A DNA stretch of 64,000 nt from Acanthococcus lagerstroemiae (lineage: Eukaryota; Arthropoda; Insecta; Hemiptera; Eriococcidae), in the NCBI GenBank assembly GCA_031841125.1, contig CM063106.1, positions 11,656,001-11,720,000 of the forward strand, written 5' to 3'. Below, in pieces: positions 13,724-23,728 of the stretch. Both the position numbers and the translations under genes were made by a program. Position 1 is the first letter of the stretch. Each line of letters starts with the position of its first letter. The notes beneath the pieces are model-generated. The model made no database searches. It had not been told where the DNA came from and worked only from the letters and a program-made list of their open reading frames with translations.

Positions 13724-14227
13724 TGATTAGCGTTTGTTGAGAGAATTCGAATAATAAAAGCGCCTGACACAATTCTAGCCGCGCAACCGAAACTTCTTTC
13801 AAGGGAGCTACCTACCCTCAATTTTTCGAACATATAGTAAGTAATAATAAAGAAACAAACAATTTTTGCCTAGTCGATGATGCCACAATAAATCACGGCT
13901 CCATATATGCGACCGTAAGTGTCGTTGAAGAGTCAGAGGAGCCACGCAGTTCGACTCGTGTATTAAAGAGTGCAGTAAAAATGTACATAGGTACCTTTCG
14001 ATTTTATTTAGGATGTGCAGATTAACTCTAAAACTTCGTCAGTCCTTCAGGAAAGTCATCGGTGGCGGAACGGGAGGTGCAACGGATGTAGTTGCATCAC
14101 CTGGAAAAATTAAGGGGTTGCATTACACCTCCTAAAAAAATTGAGGGGTGCATTGCCCCCCCTGAAAAAAATTGAAAAGAGAAAAGAAGCGAAAAAAGGA
14201 AACGAAAAACGAGGCTAAGTCTGAGAT

Positions 14228-14740
14228 ATGACAAGAGATTTTGGCCCACCATTTTCAGGAAGGGCTACGTTCCTGGACCCCCTGCTAACTCTGTTACACC
14301 TCAATCCCTCTCTACAGGCTTCTCCTTCTGCGGCTCCACACCTACGGCCTCCTCTCTCCAACCCCCTCGAAGATCCACTAGTCCTCCAATCAAGAGCTCC
14401 CACCACCATGACCATTCCTCCCCCACGAGAACCGCCCCCTCGGGATCCTCTCCCCAGCCCCTCCAGCACCACGGCCTTCAAGGACTTCCTCCTCCACCAA
14501 GACCTCTTATTCACCTTAAGCCCCCCGCCGCCCAGGGCGTTTATCTCCCTCCACAGCACCCGTCCCCACCGTGGCCCCCTGAAGGAGCTCCCTTCTCCAC
14601 CATGAACCCCCTTGCTCAAGGGTAGACTAACCGGATAGAAACGAGCAATCAAGTGGCAGGGTAGGAAACCCGCAGTGGTTTTTTTCCCCGGTGGAAGGGG
14701 CGGCCGGGGCGGTGGAGGCGGGGGCGGCAGATTTTACTTT
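14228..14740. other. GC-rich low-complexity island
   Basis: C-rich on the plus strand to about 14605, then G-rich (GGGGCGG/GGAGGCGGGGGCGG) at 14695-14735. Both strands are open over most of it, and the translations are Pro/Ser/Arg- or Gly/Arg-biased, as expected from composition alone. It differs strongly in base composition from its AT-rich surroundings. G-runs near 14700-14735 could form a G-quadruplex. Confidence 0.6.
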
Positions 14741-17352
14741 TTTAGTATACAGAGAGATAACTCAGCATACGCGTAGTTTCATCAGAACTCAGAAATAGTG
14801 CGCCAAGTATTCATGAGAGTGAGGAGGGGGCAGGCTTAGTAGTAATATAGTAATATAGCGCAGAAGGTGATGTAAAATAATATCACTACCTTAGCACAAT
14901 ACGGCACAAAGTGATACCTTATAAAAACTCCAAAAATAGCAGGGCTGGGTCCACTTCTGAAAGTAAGGTTCTGTTTCCAGAATGACGGCACAACTTAGCA
15001 CCAATCAGCCCAAGTATTATTTCATCAAAATTCGAACATGGCCGGTAGGCCTTCTTCGGGGATTGGTGTTATTACAGCGAAAGAGTATAGCGGATGAGGT
15101 AACCAAGCACAACTAAGCCATCATAAATGTTGTTTTCTCAAGTTTCGGAAACGGGGACTTGGGTCATTTCCAGAAGTCCAGAATGGTAGGGCCATGGTAA
15201 AAAATAATGACCACACAACTTTCGCATAATTTAACACAACTCAGCACAAGTGATTTCGTCTAAATCCGAATGTAGCGGTCCTGACTCACTTTGGGTGTGG
15301 GAGGCTATAGGTAGTAATTCATCGAAGGGGTGGGTTAAAAGATAATAATGGCATAACCTTAAACAAATTCAGCGCAAGTGTTGTTTCATAAATAAATAAA
15401 AAACATAGCGGAGCCTAGTTCGCTAGTTCTGACGTTAGTTTCTTACGTATCTATAACAACAAAAACAAAGTCCATCACCTACATCGTAAACACTCAGCAA
15501 CATAATGCTCGTCTATATAAAACAAGTTGCATAATCCTGTGTCGTAAGGCGTCAACAGTGAACAGAAAGTATCCATTTGTCGATCTATTACAGTACTGTT
15601 ATTTTTTTTATTGTAATAAATAGTAGTACCGTGCTCTTTCTTTTTCATTTTATTGAGCAATGTAAGTGTTGAATTCTTTTTTGTTTTCAGTGGAAGTAAT
15701 CAGTACCTTCCATGCAGTAAAATTACCACTTTTTTCTTGAAAAAGTTAAATAGGGGCATAACTAATTTAAGAGTGAATTTATTGAGATTGTCACAGCTGA
15801 TCAAAAGGATACATGGACGTACATTTTTCTTCACTTTTTTGACTTTCATTGTACAGTGTTCATTCGCAAAACAGAGAATAAAAAATTGGTTGTATTCCAT
15901 TTACATACGTACGAGTGAGATAAAAGTACATGAGAAAAATTGTAAAAAAGGTATATTTTAGTGCAATTCGAAACAGTATCCGTAGTAAAATGAATAGATG
16001 CGAGTTGTTCGTAATAAAAACAAGTTACTTAAAGCGACGCATCACAGATACAACGTTAGTAGGGAACATAGTAAGTCAGTAGATGAATGCAGACTTTAGA
16101 GCTTCAACTACATACTATCATTGTCATTCGTGAAAACGAAAATCAGCAGAAATTTCAAATGCATAAGAGCACCAACACATATTGGGTCAAGTTTGAGCGA
16201 GTACCATAGAGAGGCAGCAACACGGCAGATCTGTCACAATTTATACTACATACAGCATACAGTTCTGCAACATACAAACATAAGCAAATAAGGAAAACAG
16301 TATCATAACGGCCTACACATTTCCATTTCCCTGCAATCCATTTTTGCCGGGGTTCATGACATTAACTAATTGGAAACAAATTTTTTCTCACAATATTCAA
16401 AACGCTTGTTGTGTGACAATTTCTTTAAGTACTTTTGGCTGCACAGTAACATACAACTGGATACTAAGATCCAACAGATAGAAATGGGGGAAAACGTAGT
16501 AATTTCTCATAATATTCAAAACAATTAAAATCATTTGAAGGATTACATTCATATTTTAAAAGGAAAATACGGCTTCTGTCACAAAGGCACACATGAACGA
16601 TGAACTATGCTTCTTCTAAAATTGTTTCTATTTCCAATTCATCTTTTCAAAAGGAAATAATTAAACGAATATCTAGCAAATGGAATGGTAGAATGACAAA
16701 TACAAATACAGTAGAACACAAATTAAAAATTTTACTATAAAAACGGAAGAGGTGTGACAATATAATTTCTTTCAATGTAATTAAAAAAAAACTAATGTAT
16801 GGGTTTCATTGACCACTAATTGTGGACAGGGATATACGGCACTGGATTTGCTATACACAAAATGAAAACAAATTACATTTTTCCATGAATTAGAGCATCG
16901 TTCTTCGATAAACCGTTGTGTTCTGAACAAGGATATTATTCACCAAATGAAGGAACAGAACTTTTTCCAGAACGCTGGAGTAATAGAGATGAGAATATCC
17001 TACGATGAATGCGAATGATTTGACCTTGCATGAGACGAAATGTGGCGTAAAAATGTGTACAGAAATAATGAAACTGACAGAACAGAATGCCATTACTCAC
17101 AATTAACATCGAGTATCTCCGTCAGAGGCGTAGTATTATATAAAAATGAGCAAACTTGCGAGTGCTACAATTCTGCAAACACGTCACACATATCGTTCCA
17201 GATTAAAATAATGTTGTACTTCATGAAGTATATACCTGTAACATGGCACAAATAAGATTACTATCAGGTTCTGATATATAAAGTAGTTACCGTCTAAATT
17301 ATAAAGAACGCCACTAAGAACAAAGCAATTAATGCAGATTCTACTTATGTAC
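14741..17352. other. no gene seen
   Basis: Open frames here occur on both strands over the same bases (e.g. 15653-15961 and 15700-15900), without family similarity. Confidence 0.5.
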
Positions 17353-17720
17353 CAGAGGGTACTCGGGTAACGTATTGTTGCAGAGCGACTACCGACTACG
17401 TACTCGGTAGTCGGTTTCACGATACCAATACCAAGTATACTTGTTCAGGAATCGTTTTATGATTAGCGCTGTATTATGACTCATCTATGGGCGAGCGTTT
17501 CATCTTCATCATGTTCCTAGGGTAGGTTAGGTGGTGCAGAGGTGCAGTAGTGATGCCTTATCAGTGATACTTGTAATTGGCGATACCATATCACAAAAAT
17601 GATTACTTGTTGCTGCAATATCAAGTATACTCGGTATCGTCCGAGTACTATTCGGTATCGTTTTAAGCGATACGATATCGAATACCACATGAGCATATAC
17701 TCGTATCGTGCACTGCTCTG
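17353..17720. mobile_element. hAT-like MITE (368 bp)
   Basis: Bounded by CAGAG...CTCTG termini and by near-identical 8-base flanks TTATGTAC (17345-17352) and GTATGTAC (17721-17728), the target-duplication length of hAT elements. The interior is filled with degenerate GATACC/GGTATC and CGAGTAC motifs in both orientations. No transposase frame. Confidence 0.65.
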
Positions 17721-18469
17721 GTATGTACACAGAGAAAAGTTGAACATGAAGACATCCATTCAAGTTAGAGAAGAACAAAATACGCAGTAGCAACTCAACG
17801 GCCCTAACAAAAACATTCACTTATTGCGGAGAATTTTCTTTAAAAAATTATAATTACATAAGGTCTGAGTATAAATTCTCGTACTCACAATAATTTTCGT
17901 AGGCCGTTTGTATGCAGCGTGTCTCATTTGTTGGTTACACAAGGAACAAACTGTAACTAGATTCCTTCATTAGATATTCTACCATCTTATTGTCAGTCAC
18001 ACTTCCAAGACTGAAAAAACATTCAAGTCATCAAATTTTAAAAATACTCACTAAGAAACTATGCAGTATAATATCGTGTCTTACAAGATTAACAAAACAA
18101 GAAGTTCGTGAACACAGTTCCCGTTTTTTAACTTTGAAGAACTAATGAAAAATAATCTGTAAGAATAACTGAACTCACTCACCGAACAATAATTAATAGG
18201 TCAACTAATTATGGATTTCCTGGCTCCCAATTTACAGCAACGCCAAAGTCAACATCAATACACGATAACAATAAATTATTATCAAATAGCAATCACTACA
18301 ATTTTTCTTGTCAGTTTCATCATTTTTTCATAACTCAAAAGTGGATCAAATAATCTATTTTCGTTATATGCTCTCTTTTTTCTGTCAGCCAGTCTGCTTC
18401 TTTCAAATTCTTTCAAATTCCCTACTGAAAGTACAACATTCATTCTATTCCCACATTTCATTATTCCGA
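17721..18469. other. no gene seen
   Basis: AT-rich, no supportable feature. Confidence 0.5.
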
Positions 18470-18671
18470 GGTTGGCTGCACTACATTTTTTAAGAAATTG
18501 CGGCCTCTTGGTATTGCGGCCTCTTGGTATTGCGGTCTCTTGGTATTGCGGTCTCTTGATTTTGCGGCTACGTGGCATAGTACCGTTTTTGTTTTCGTTT
18601 CGATATTTTTGACAAAAATCAATCGTTATTTCGTAATTTCGTTATTTTGTTTCGTTTGTTTGCCATCCCTG
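18470..18671 (+). repeat. inverted copy of the 362-503 repeat
   Basis: Contains four to five tandem units of the form GCGGYCTCTTGGTATT (18497-18566) followed by a TTTCGTTTGTTTGCCATCCCT end. Reverse complement of 362-503, with the same order of unit array and terminal sequence. Confidence 0.7.
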
Positions 18672-18823
18672 CTATTTACTTAACTCACCCTAACTCAACT
18701 CACCCGGGAAAAGAAATGAAATTTCGATTACAGTAGGCTCGGCTACTAGTACCCGACCCTAGAAAGTGGGTGCAATAGGCTCGGCTACTAGTAGCCGATC
18801 CTAAAAATCACAAATCAGAAAAC

Positions 18824-18921
18824 TAGGGATGGCAAACGAAACGTTTTTTTTTTCGTTTCAATATTTTAGACAAAAATCAATCGTTATTTCGTTGTTTCGT
18901 TTTGTTTCGTTTGCCATCCCT
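18824..18921. mobile_element. short MITE with AGGGATGG...CCATCCCT ends
   Basis: 98 bases with 18-base inverted ends AGGGATGGCAAACGAAAC / GTTTCGTTTGCCATCCCT and an AT-rich, T-run interior. Same ends as the repeats at 362 and 18671. Confidence 0.7.
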
Positions 18922-19060
18922 GTTGAGAAGTTATCTGTCAGAAGGATGCATGTCAGTGGTTTTGGTTTTGAGAAAAACAACTTCAAAGTTTTCAAGCTGA
19001 AATACTCCTTTCAGACGGATTTAATTGAAAAATATGTTATTATAAAAAATGTTAACTGTG

Positions 19061-19065
19061 ATTTC
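19061..19065. repeat. copia target-site duplication, left
   Basis: ATTTC, identical to 23290-23294 on the other side of the element. A 5-bp duplication is usual for Ty1/copia integration. Confidence 0.92.
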
Positions 19066-19209
19066 TGTTGAAAAATAAATTGTATATTTCATCGTATGGC
19101 TGCACTGATTTCTAGTTTGTTTAAGTTCTGTAACGAATTTTAAGCGTTTGTACTCTTTTTGTTTTGTTCTACTTTCTTGTATGTTTTGAAATAAAATGAA
19201 TTTATAACA
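19066..19209 (+). repeat. copia 5' LTR
   Basis: Begins TGTTG and ends AACA. I find no difference from 23146-23289 over all 144 positions. Contains AATAAA (about 19190), a likely poly(A) signal. Short for an LTR. Confidence 0.95.
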
Positions 19210-19224
19210 GGTTATGGGCTCAGC
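19210..19224 (+). promoter_or_regulatory. primer binding site, half tRNA-iMet type
   Basis: GGTTATGGGCTCAGC starts directly after the LTR and is complementary to the anticodon-stem region of animal initiator tRNA-Met (around the CAU anticodon), with one deviation. Drosophila copia is known to prime from this internal half-tRNA, so the same mechanism is inferred. Confidence 0.8.
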
Positions 19225-19313
19225 TCGTTACCCAATGCGTGTTTCGAAGTTTTAAAGAACTTTTCACTAGTTTTGATTGAGCAGTGTTTCGTCGTCCTCT
19301 GCACTTTAGCACT

Positions 19314-20453
19314 ATGGATTATTTGGAGTCGAAGCAGCCATCGATCAAACTGACAGGTCGGAAGAACTACCAGGAATGGCGGTTCCTCGTGGACCTTTAC
19401 ATCGAAAATGAAATCGCATTGAATGCATCCAAGAAGAAGGCATCTAAGGATTGGAATTTTGATGTGGGCACAAAATTAAAAACGGTGGTAGCCATGAGTG
19501 TTCACGAGAGCATTTTGTGTAATATTACACAATGCAAAACATATAGACAGATGTTGGATCGTCTTGAGAATCTGTACGGGTTGAAATACGATGAATTAGA
19601 TCGGCTACACAGTCAGTTCCAAAATTTTAGATTAGATGCAGCTCGGTCAATTCAAGAAAACGTCTGCAGGTTGGAGAACATTTGCAACAAGATCGAAAGT
19701 CTCGATGAGACAATTTCGGATTCCGCGTTCAAGACAAAATTGTTTAGTGCACTACCACGAAAATTTAATGGCTTTGTTTCTGCTTGCAACCTCAATCCTA
19801 ATTTGACAAACTCGCAGATAATAACCGCATTAATCTCTGAAGATATCCGTCTTGAGCAGTCGAACGAGAAATATGAGAAGTCAGTGGGAAAATCATTCAG
19901 TTGTTATGATAATAATGACAACAAACTAACGAATTCGACGAATCAGCCCAGTAGCAGTAAACCGGTGAGTTCAACAAATACTACTAAATGTGCGTATTGC
20001 AAGGAAACTGGACATAAAATTGACGTATGTCCGACACTCGAAAAACGGAAGAAAGCCGTTTGTCACGAATGCAAACAGGTGGGACATTATGCTAAAAATT
20101 GTCCATCTAAGTCTTCTGGTTCGAATCACAAACCGAAAGAACCAGTTCTGAAATCTGACAAAAAGGAATTCGCAGCGTGCATCAGTATGTCTAGTCCGTC
20201 AGTATTCGGCCTTTCGACTTCGACAAGCGAACTTAAAACTTCGTGGGTCTTGGACTCGGCATGCACCACTCACATCGCAAATAGCTTGACCTTTTTTATT
20301 CACTGGAGCATACCGAAGTGGAACACACTATCACAATCGCGAATGATGAAAAAATCACGATCTCTCAGCAAGGAATTATTCGTGCCGTACATAAAGATAA
20401 TGGACTGGAGCTACAAAATGTCTTGTTTTATCCGGATGCACCCGCTAATCTAA
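19314..20453 (+). CDS. copia gag plus start of protease (frame broken)
   Basis: The first ATG of the frame is 19314; the upstream in-frame GTG at 19284 is not needed. The order is as follows. An N-terminal gag core of UBN2/Retrotran_gag-2 type starts with PSIKLTGRKNYQEWRF-like text and continues with LHSQFQNFRL. Two CCHC knuckles that bind the element RNA follow (19989-20030, C-x2-C-x4-H-x4-C; and 20061-20102). The aspartic-protease active site comes next in the form LDSACTTHI (about 20250). Just after it, in T6 at 20292-20297, the frame is lost, and the last ~50 codons to 20453 are out-of-frame text. Adding one T would join it to the following pol frame in a 1276-codon polyprotein, as in other copia elements. 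A loss or sequencing error in the homopolymer is the simplest reading. Confidence 0.9.
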   Translation: MDYLESKQPSIKLTGRKNYQEWRFLVDLYIENEIALNASKKKASKDWNFDVGTKLKTVVAMSVHESILCNITQCKTYRQMLDRLENLYGLKYDELDRLHSQFQNFRLDAARSIQENVCRLENICNKIESLDETISDSAFKTKLFSALPRKFNGFVSACNLNPNLTNSQIITALISEDIRLEQSNEKYEKSVGKSFSCYDNNDNKLTNSTNQPSSSKPVSSTNTTKCAYCKETGHKIDVCPTLEKRKKAVCHECKQVGHYAKNCPSKSSGSNHKPKEPVLKSDKKEFAACISMSSPSVFGLSTSTSELKTSWVLDSACTTHIANSLTFFIHWSIPKWNTLSQSRMMKKSRSLSKELFVPYIKIMDWSYKMSCFIRMHPLI

Positions 20454-23140
20454 TGTCCTTCAAGATTTTATTAGAAAAGGGATGGCTCGTAGAGATTTTC
20501 ACTCTGGAACGTATTCTTCTTCGAAAAGGAGAATATGTTATCGAAGCAGAATTGGACACAAGGTCGGGACTATGGATTATTCCGTTAGAAGTGATCCGAC
20601 CAGAAGTTGGTTCAAGCGCATTCGTTACTCTTCACGAATGGCATAGGAAATTCGGGCATCAAAATTTGCAGTATACCAAGGAGATTTTAAATCAGCACTC
20701 GCTGCCATTCAAGGATGACCGTACGAAGTGTATTCCATGCCTGAAAGGTAAAGCAACACGTCTACCGTTTCAGCTGAGTTCTAATCGTGCGACGAACGTA
20801 GGAGAATTAACGCATGTAGATCTGTTTGGTCCTGTCGAATTATCGTTAGGGAAATCGAAGTACGGCTTGGTCTTTAAGGATGATTTTTCTAGTAACCGAA
20901 CTGTTTATTTTCTTAAAACTAAAGCTAATTCGGTAGAATTTTTTGAAGACTACTTAAACTTGGTTGAAACTCAGTCTGGTCTTAAACCAAAAAGAATTAG
21001 ATCCGATTTAGGAACTGAGGAAGTTAACCTCGAAATTGGAGAATTATGTTCGAAAAAGGGTATTATTCACGAAACAGCCTGTGTTAAGACTCCGGAACAA
21101 AACGGTCGGGCGGAACGTGAAATCAGAACTCTGTCTGAAATGGTCACTACATTGTTAATTGATTCAGGACTGCCAAAAAATTTATGGGCAGAAGCGTTGA
21201 ATTATTCTGTGTTTACTCTCAATCGAACTGGCAAATCTTCAATTAAAGGGAAAAGTCCTTATGAGTTATTTAATCAGAAAGAACGTTTTGATATTAAATA
21301 TTTGAAACCCTTTGGTACTAAAGCTGTTATACAAATTCCGAAGGAACAACGTAAAAAATTCGATCCGAAAGGTGAAGAAGGTGTTTTTGTAGGATATGGT
21401 ATGTACTCGAAAGGGTATAAGATATTTTTTCCTAGTTCTAAGAAACTAAAAATTTCCCGTAATGTCGTATTTGTAAGTGAAGAATCGCATGAATTAATGT
21501 ATGATTCTGAGCAAGAAGATGTTGATATAGATACTGAGGTTATAGAGTTAGAAATTTCCGATTTTGAAGATTATGAAGATTCATGTTCTACGCTTGCTGG
21601 TGCCTGTTGCGCTTTCTTTGTAAGTAAAATACCGAAAAATTATGACGAAATAAATTCAGTTAACGTAAATGAGCAAGAATTATGGCATAGGGCCGTTGAT
21701 AAAGAACTTGGTTTAATGAACAAATATAAAGTATGGGATGTTGTGCCGAACCGCAATTTTAAGTTAGTAGATACACGATGGGTTTTTTCAATTAAAGAAA
21801 CTGTTGAAGGAAAGTTGATGAAAGCCAGACTCGTGGCTCGAGGGTTTCAGAACGATGATCACGGTGTAACGTACGCTCCAGTTGCGAGCATCACCTCAGT
21901 ACGAATATTGTTAGCATTGGCGGCACATTTTAATTATAAGATTGTACATGCTGATATTGAAACAGCGTTTTTAAACGGTATTTTAAAGGAAACTATCTAC
22001 TTGAAACCTCCTAAGGGAATAGTCGTTAATGAGGGAGAAGTATTAAAACTTAACAAATCAATCTATGGACTTAAACAGTCGCCTAAGAACTGGCATGACA
22101 AAATAAATTCCGTATTGAAGAGTAATGGTTTTAGACAATCCGGATATGAACACTGTTTGTACATTAAGAACCCAAATTTACTTGTCCTGTTATATGTTGA
22201 TGATTTGTTGATTGTAGGTAAAAATGATGGACATATTAAGCAGTTTTTACAAGAATTGATGAATCATTTTTCTGTTCGTATTCTAGATCCTGTGACCACA
22301 TTTCTTGGTTTAAATATTGAACGTAAGAATAATGTAATTTTCATAGATCAAAACAGACTAATAACTAAAGCTGTTGAAAAATATGGTGTCATAAATGCCA
22401 AACCAGTTCGCACACCTATGGAGATAAATTTGAAGTTAGAACGTAATGCTAACTTAGTCAAGACTAAATTTCCGTATCAAGAACTTCTGGGTGTATTATT
22501 GTATATTACAGGGCATACACGCCCAGATATTAACTTTAGTATTGATTTCCTGAGTCGTTATACTGCAGTAGCTACTGACGAGCATTATAAATATTTATTA
22601 CGTATTTTAAAATACTTGAACTGTACTCAAGACTATAAATTAGCCTATGATTATAGAGTAGATGGTGAGCCCGTCGAATGTTTTGTTGATGCCTCGTGGG
22701 GAACATCTGAAGATTGTAAATCCACAACGGGGTTTATTGTGAAAGTGTTTGGTCATACTGTCTCCTATAAATCTAAGAAGCAATCGATTGTAGCTCTTTC
22801 AACCGCAGAAGCGGAGTATATTGCGCTTTCTGAAGCTACAAGGGAAGTATCGTGGATTCTCGGAATCCTGAGAGATGTAGGTGTAGATCCCGGTCCCGCA
22901 GTTGTATATGAAGATAACCAGGCCTGTGTCAAAATCGCAGAAAATCGCACCAACTATAAAAGAACTAAACATATTGATTTAAAGTTCCATTATGTTAAAG
23001 ATCTTGTCACTGATAATGTGATTAAACTTGTGTATCTTGAATCCGATAAACAAATAGCAGATGGATTAACAAAAGCCTTGCCAGAACCTAAATTTAAGTT
23101 TTTTAGAGCAAACGTTCTAAGTTACAGCCATACAATGTGA
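20285..23140 (+). CDS. copia pol: protease C-part, integrase, reverse transcriptase, RNase H
   Basis: Continuation of the polyprotein in the -1 frame, open from just after a TAG at 20282 to the TGA at 23138-23140. Domains in order: protease remainder; GAG-pre-integrase zinc finger with H-x-x-x-x-H (WHRKFGHQN) and CIPCLKGK (20640-20750); DDE integrase core with HVDLFGP, IRSDLGTEE and the TPEQNGRAEREIR glutamate (20810-21130); copia-type RT with DIETAFLNG and the catalytic YVDD at 22193-22204; RNase H with FVDASWG, the LSTAEAEY glutamate motif, EDNQA and RTKHIDLKFH (22680-23000). All catalytic residues are present, so apart from the frame break the enzyme set looks functional. The LTR begins five bases after the stop. 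Confidence 0.93.
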   Translation, partial: LDLFYSLEHTEVEHTITIANDEKITISQQGIIRAVHKDNGLELQNVLFYPDAPANLMSFKILLEKGWLVEIFTLERILLRKGEYVIEAELDTRSGLWIIPLEVIRPEVGSSAFVTLHEWHRKFGHQNLQYTKEILNQHSLPFKDDRTKCIPCLKGKATRLPFQLSSNRATNVGELTHVDLFGPVELSLGKSKYGLVFKDDFSSNRTVYFLKTKANSVEFFEDYLNLVETQSGLKPKRIRSDLGTEEVNLEIGELCSKKGIIHETACVKTPEQNGRAEREIRTLSEMVTTLLIDSGLPKNLWAEALNYSVFTLNRTGKSSIKGKSPYELFNQKERFDIKYLKPFGTKAVIQIPKEQRKKFDPKGEEGVFVGYGMYSKGYKIFFPSSKKLKISRNVVFVSEESHELMYDSEQEDVDIDTEVIELEISDFEDYEDSCSTLAGACCAFFVSKIPKNYDEINSVNVNEQELWHRAVDKELGLMNKYKVWDVVPNRNFKLVDTRWVFSIKETVEGKLMKARLVARGFQNDDHGVTYAPVASITSVRILLALAAHFNYKIVHADIETAFLNGILKETIYLKPPKGIVVNEGEVLKLNKSIYGLKQSPKNWHDKINSVLKSNGFRQSGYEHCLYIKNPNLLVLLYVDDLLIVGKNDGHIKQFLQELMNHFSVRILDPVTTFLGLNIERKNNVIFIDQNRLITKAVEKYGVINAKPVRTPMEINLKLERNANLVKTKFPYQELLGVLLYITGHTRPDINFSIDFLSRYTAVATDEHYKYLLRILKYLNCTQDYKLAYDYRVDGEPVECFVDASWGTSEDCKSTTGFIVKVFGHTVSYKSKKQSIVALSTAEAEYIALSEATREVSWILGILRDVGVDPGPAVVYEDNQACVKIAENRTNYKRTKHIDLKFHYVKDLVTDNVIKLVYLESDKQIADGLTKALPEPKFKFFRANVLSYSHTM

Positions 23141-23145
23141 GGGAG
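23139..23145 (+). other. copia polypurine tract
   Basis: GAGGGAG directly before the 3' LTR, overlapping the pol stop codon. Expected plus-strand primer for reverse transcription. Confidence 0.75.
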
Positions 23146-23289
23146 TGTTGAAAAATAAATTGTATATTTCATCGTATGGCTGCACTGATTTCTAGTTTGT
23201 TTAAGTTCTGTAACGAATTTTAAGCGTTTGTACTCTTTTTGTTTTGTTCTACTTTCTTGTATGTTTTGAAATAAAATGAATTTATAACA
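23146..23289 (+). repeat. copia 3' LTR
   Basis: Identical to 19066-19209, offset by exactly 4080 bases. Confidence 0.95.
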
Positions 23290-23294
23290 ATTTC
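23290..23294. repeat. copia target-site duplication, right
   Basis: ATTTC, matching 19061-19065. Confidence 0.92.
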
Positions 23295-23728
23295 ATTAAT
23301 AGAAATGACTAGTTCATTCTTTAGTTCATTCAGAAACAAACGTGGACGAATTCAGAAAGAAGGAGGATGTCATGCGTCCTTTTTAGAGCGATGGGAAAAT
23401 TGGTGTGGTGGGACATATTATGGTTATCAGTAGCTGTTTTCCCATAAGATTATATCGGTGAATTTTATGTATTACTCTTCTATTTTGCTTGTTTCCATAC
23501 ATTTATGCAACTTATGGAACAAAATACACAATTCCTAACTCGCTGTATGATGAGTTATGTATATTCTCGTAGAGGAACGTATTTAAGACGGCATGGTACG
23601 GTGAATTCGTTGACTTTGAAAAAGTTTTCAACTGGTTCCTAAAGAGTAGGACATGCAGAATTCGAAAATCAGCATATTCACAAAAAGGGCACCTGTTTGT
23701 CATGCGTTCTTTTGACAGATAACTCCTC

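Larger units (their letters stand above)
19066..23289 (+). mobile_element. complete Ty1/copia LTR retrotransposon
   Basis: 4224 bases: 144-bp 5' LTR, tRNA-iMet type primer site, gag-protease-integrase-RT-RNase H coding region in copia order, polypurine tract and identical 3' LTR. It is flanked by a perfect 5-bp duplication. The whole internal region is a single reading frame except for one missing base in a T-run at 20292-20297. Identical LTRs and the perfect duplication indicate a recent insertion. It sits inside the older TIR element 18925-23728. Confidence 0.95.
18925..23728. mobile_element. TIR element (~575 bp) interrupted by copia
   Basis: The left end GAGAAGTTATCTGTCAGAAG (18925) and right end, whose reverse complement is GAGGAGTTATCTGTCAAAAG (23728), form a ~32-base imperfect inverted repeat. 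The copia element with its target duplication accounts for 4229 of the 4804 bases, leaving about 575 bases of original element. A mini version with the same TIR is at 48036-48112. No transposase frame, so non-autonomous. Confidence 0.7.

Noticed and set aside
14215..14652. 145-codon Gly/Arg-rich frame on the minus strand and 125-codon Pro-rich frame on the plus strand
   Set aside because: Explained by the GC-rich low-complexity island, where stops are rare on both strands.
20292..20298. Programmed -1 frameshift site in copia
   Set aside because: The zero frame reads the T-run as TTT TTT, not in X-XXY-YYZ register, and the position inside protease is not where gag-pol shifts occur.
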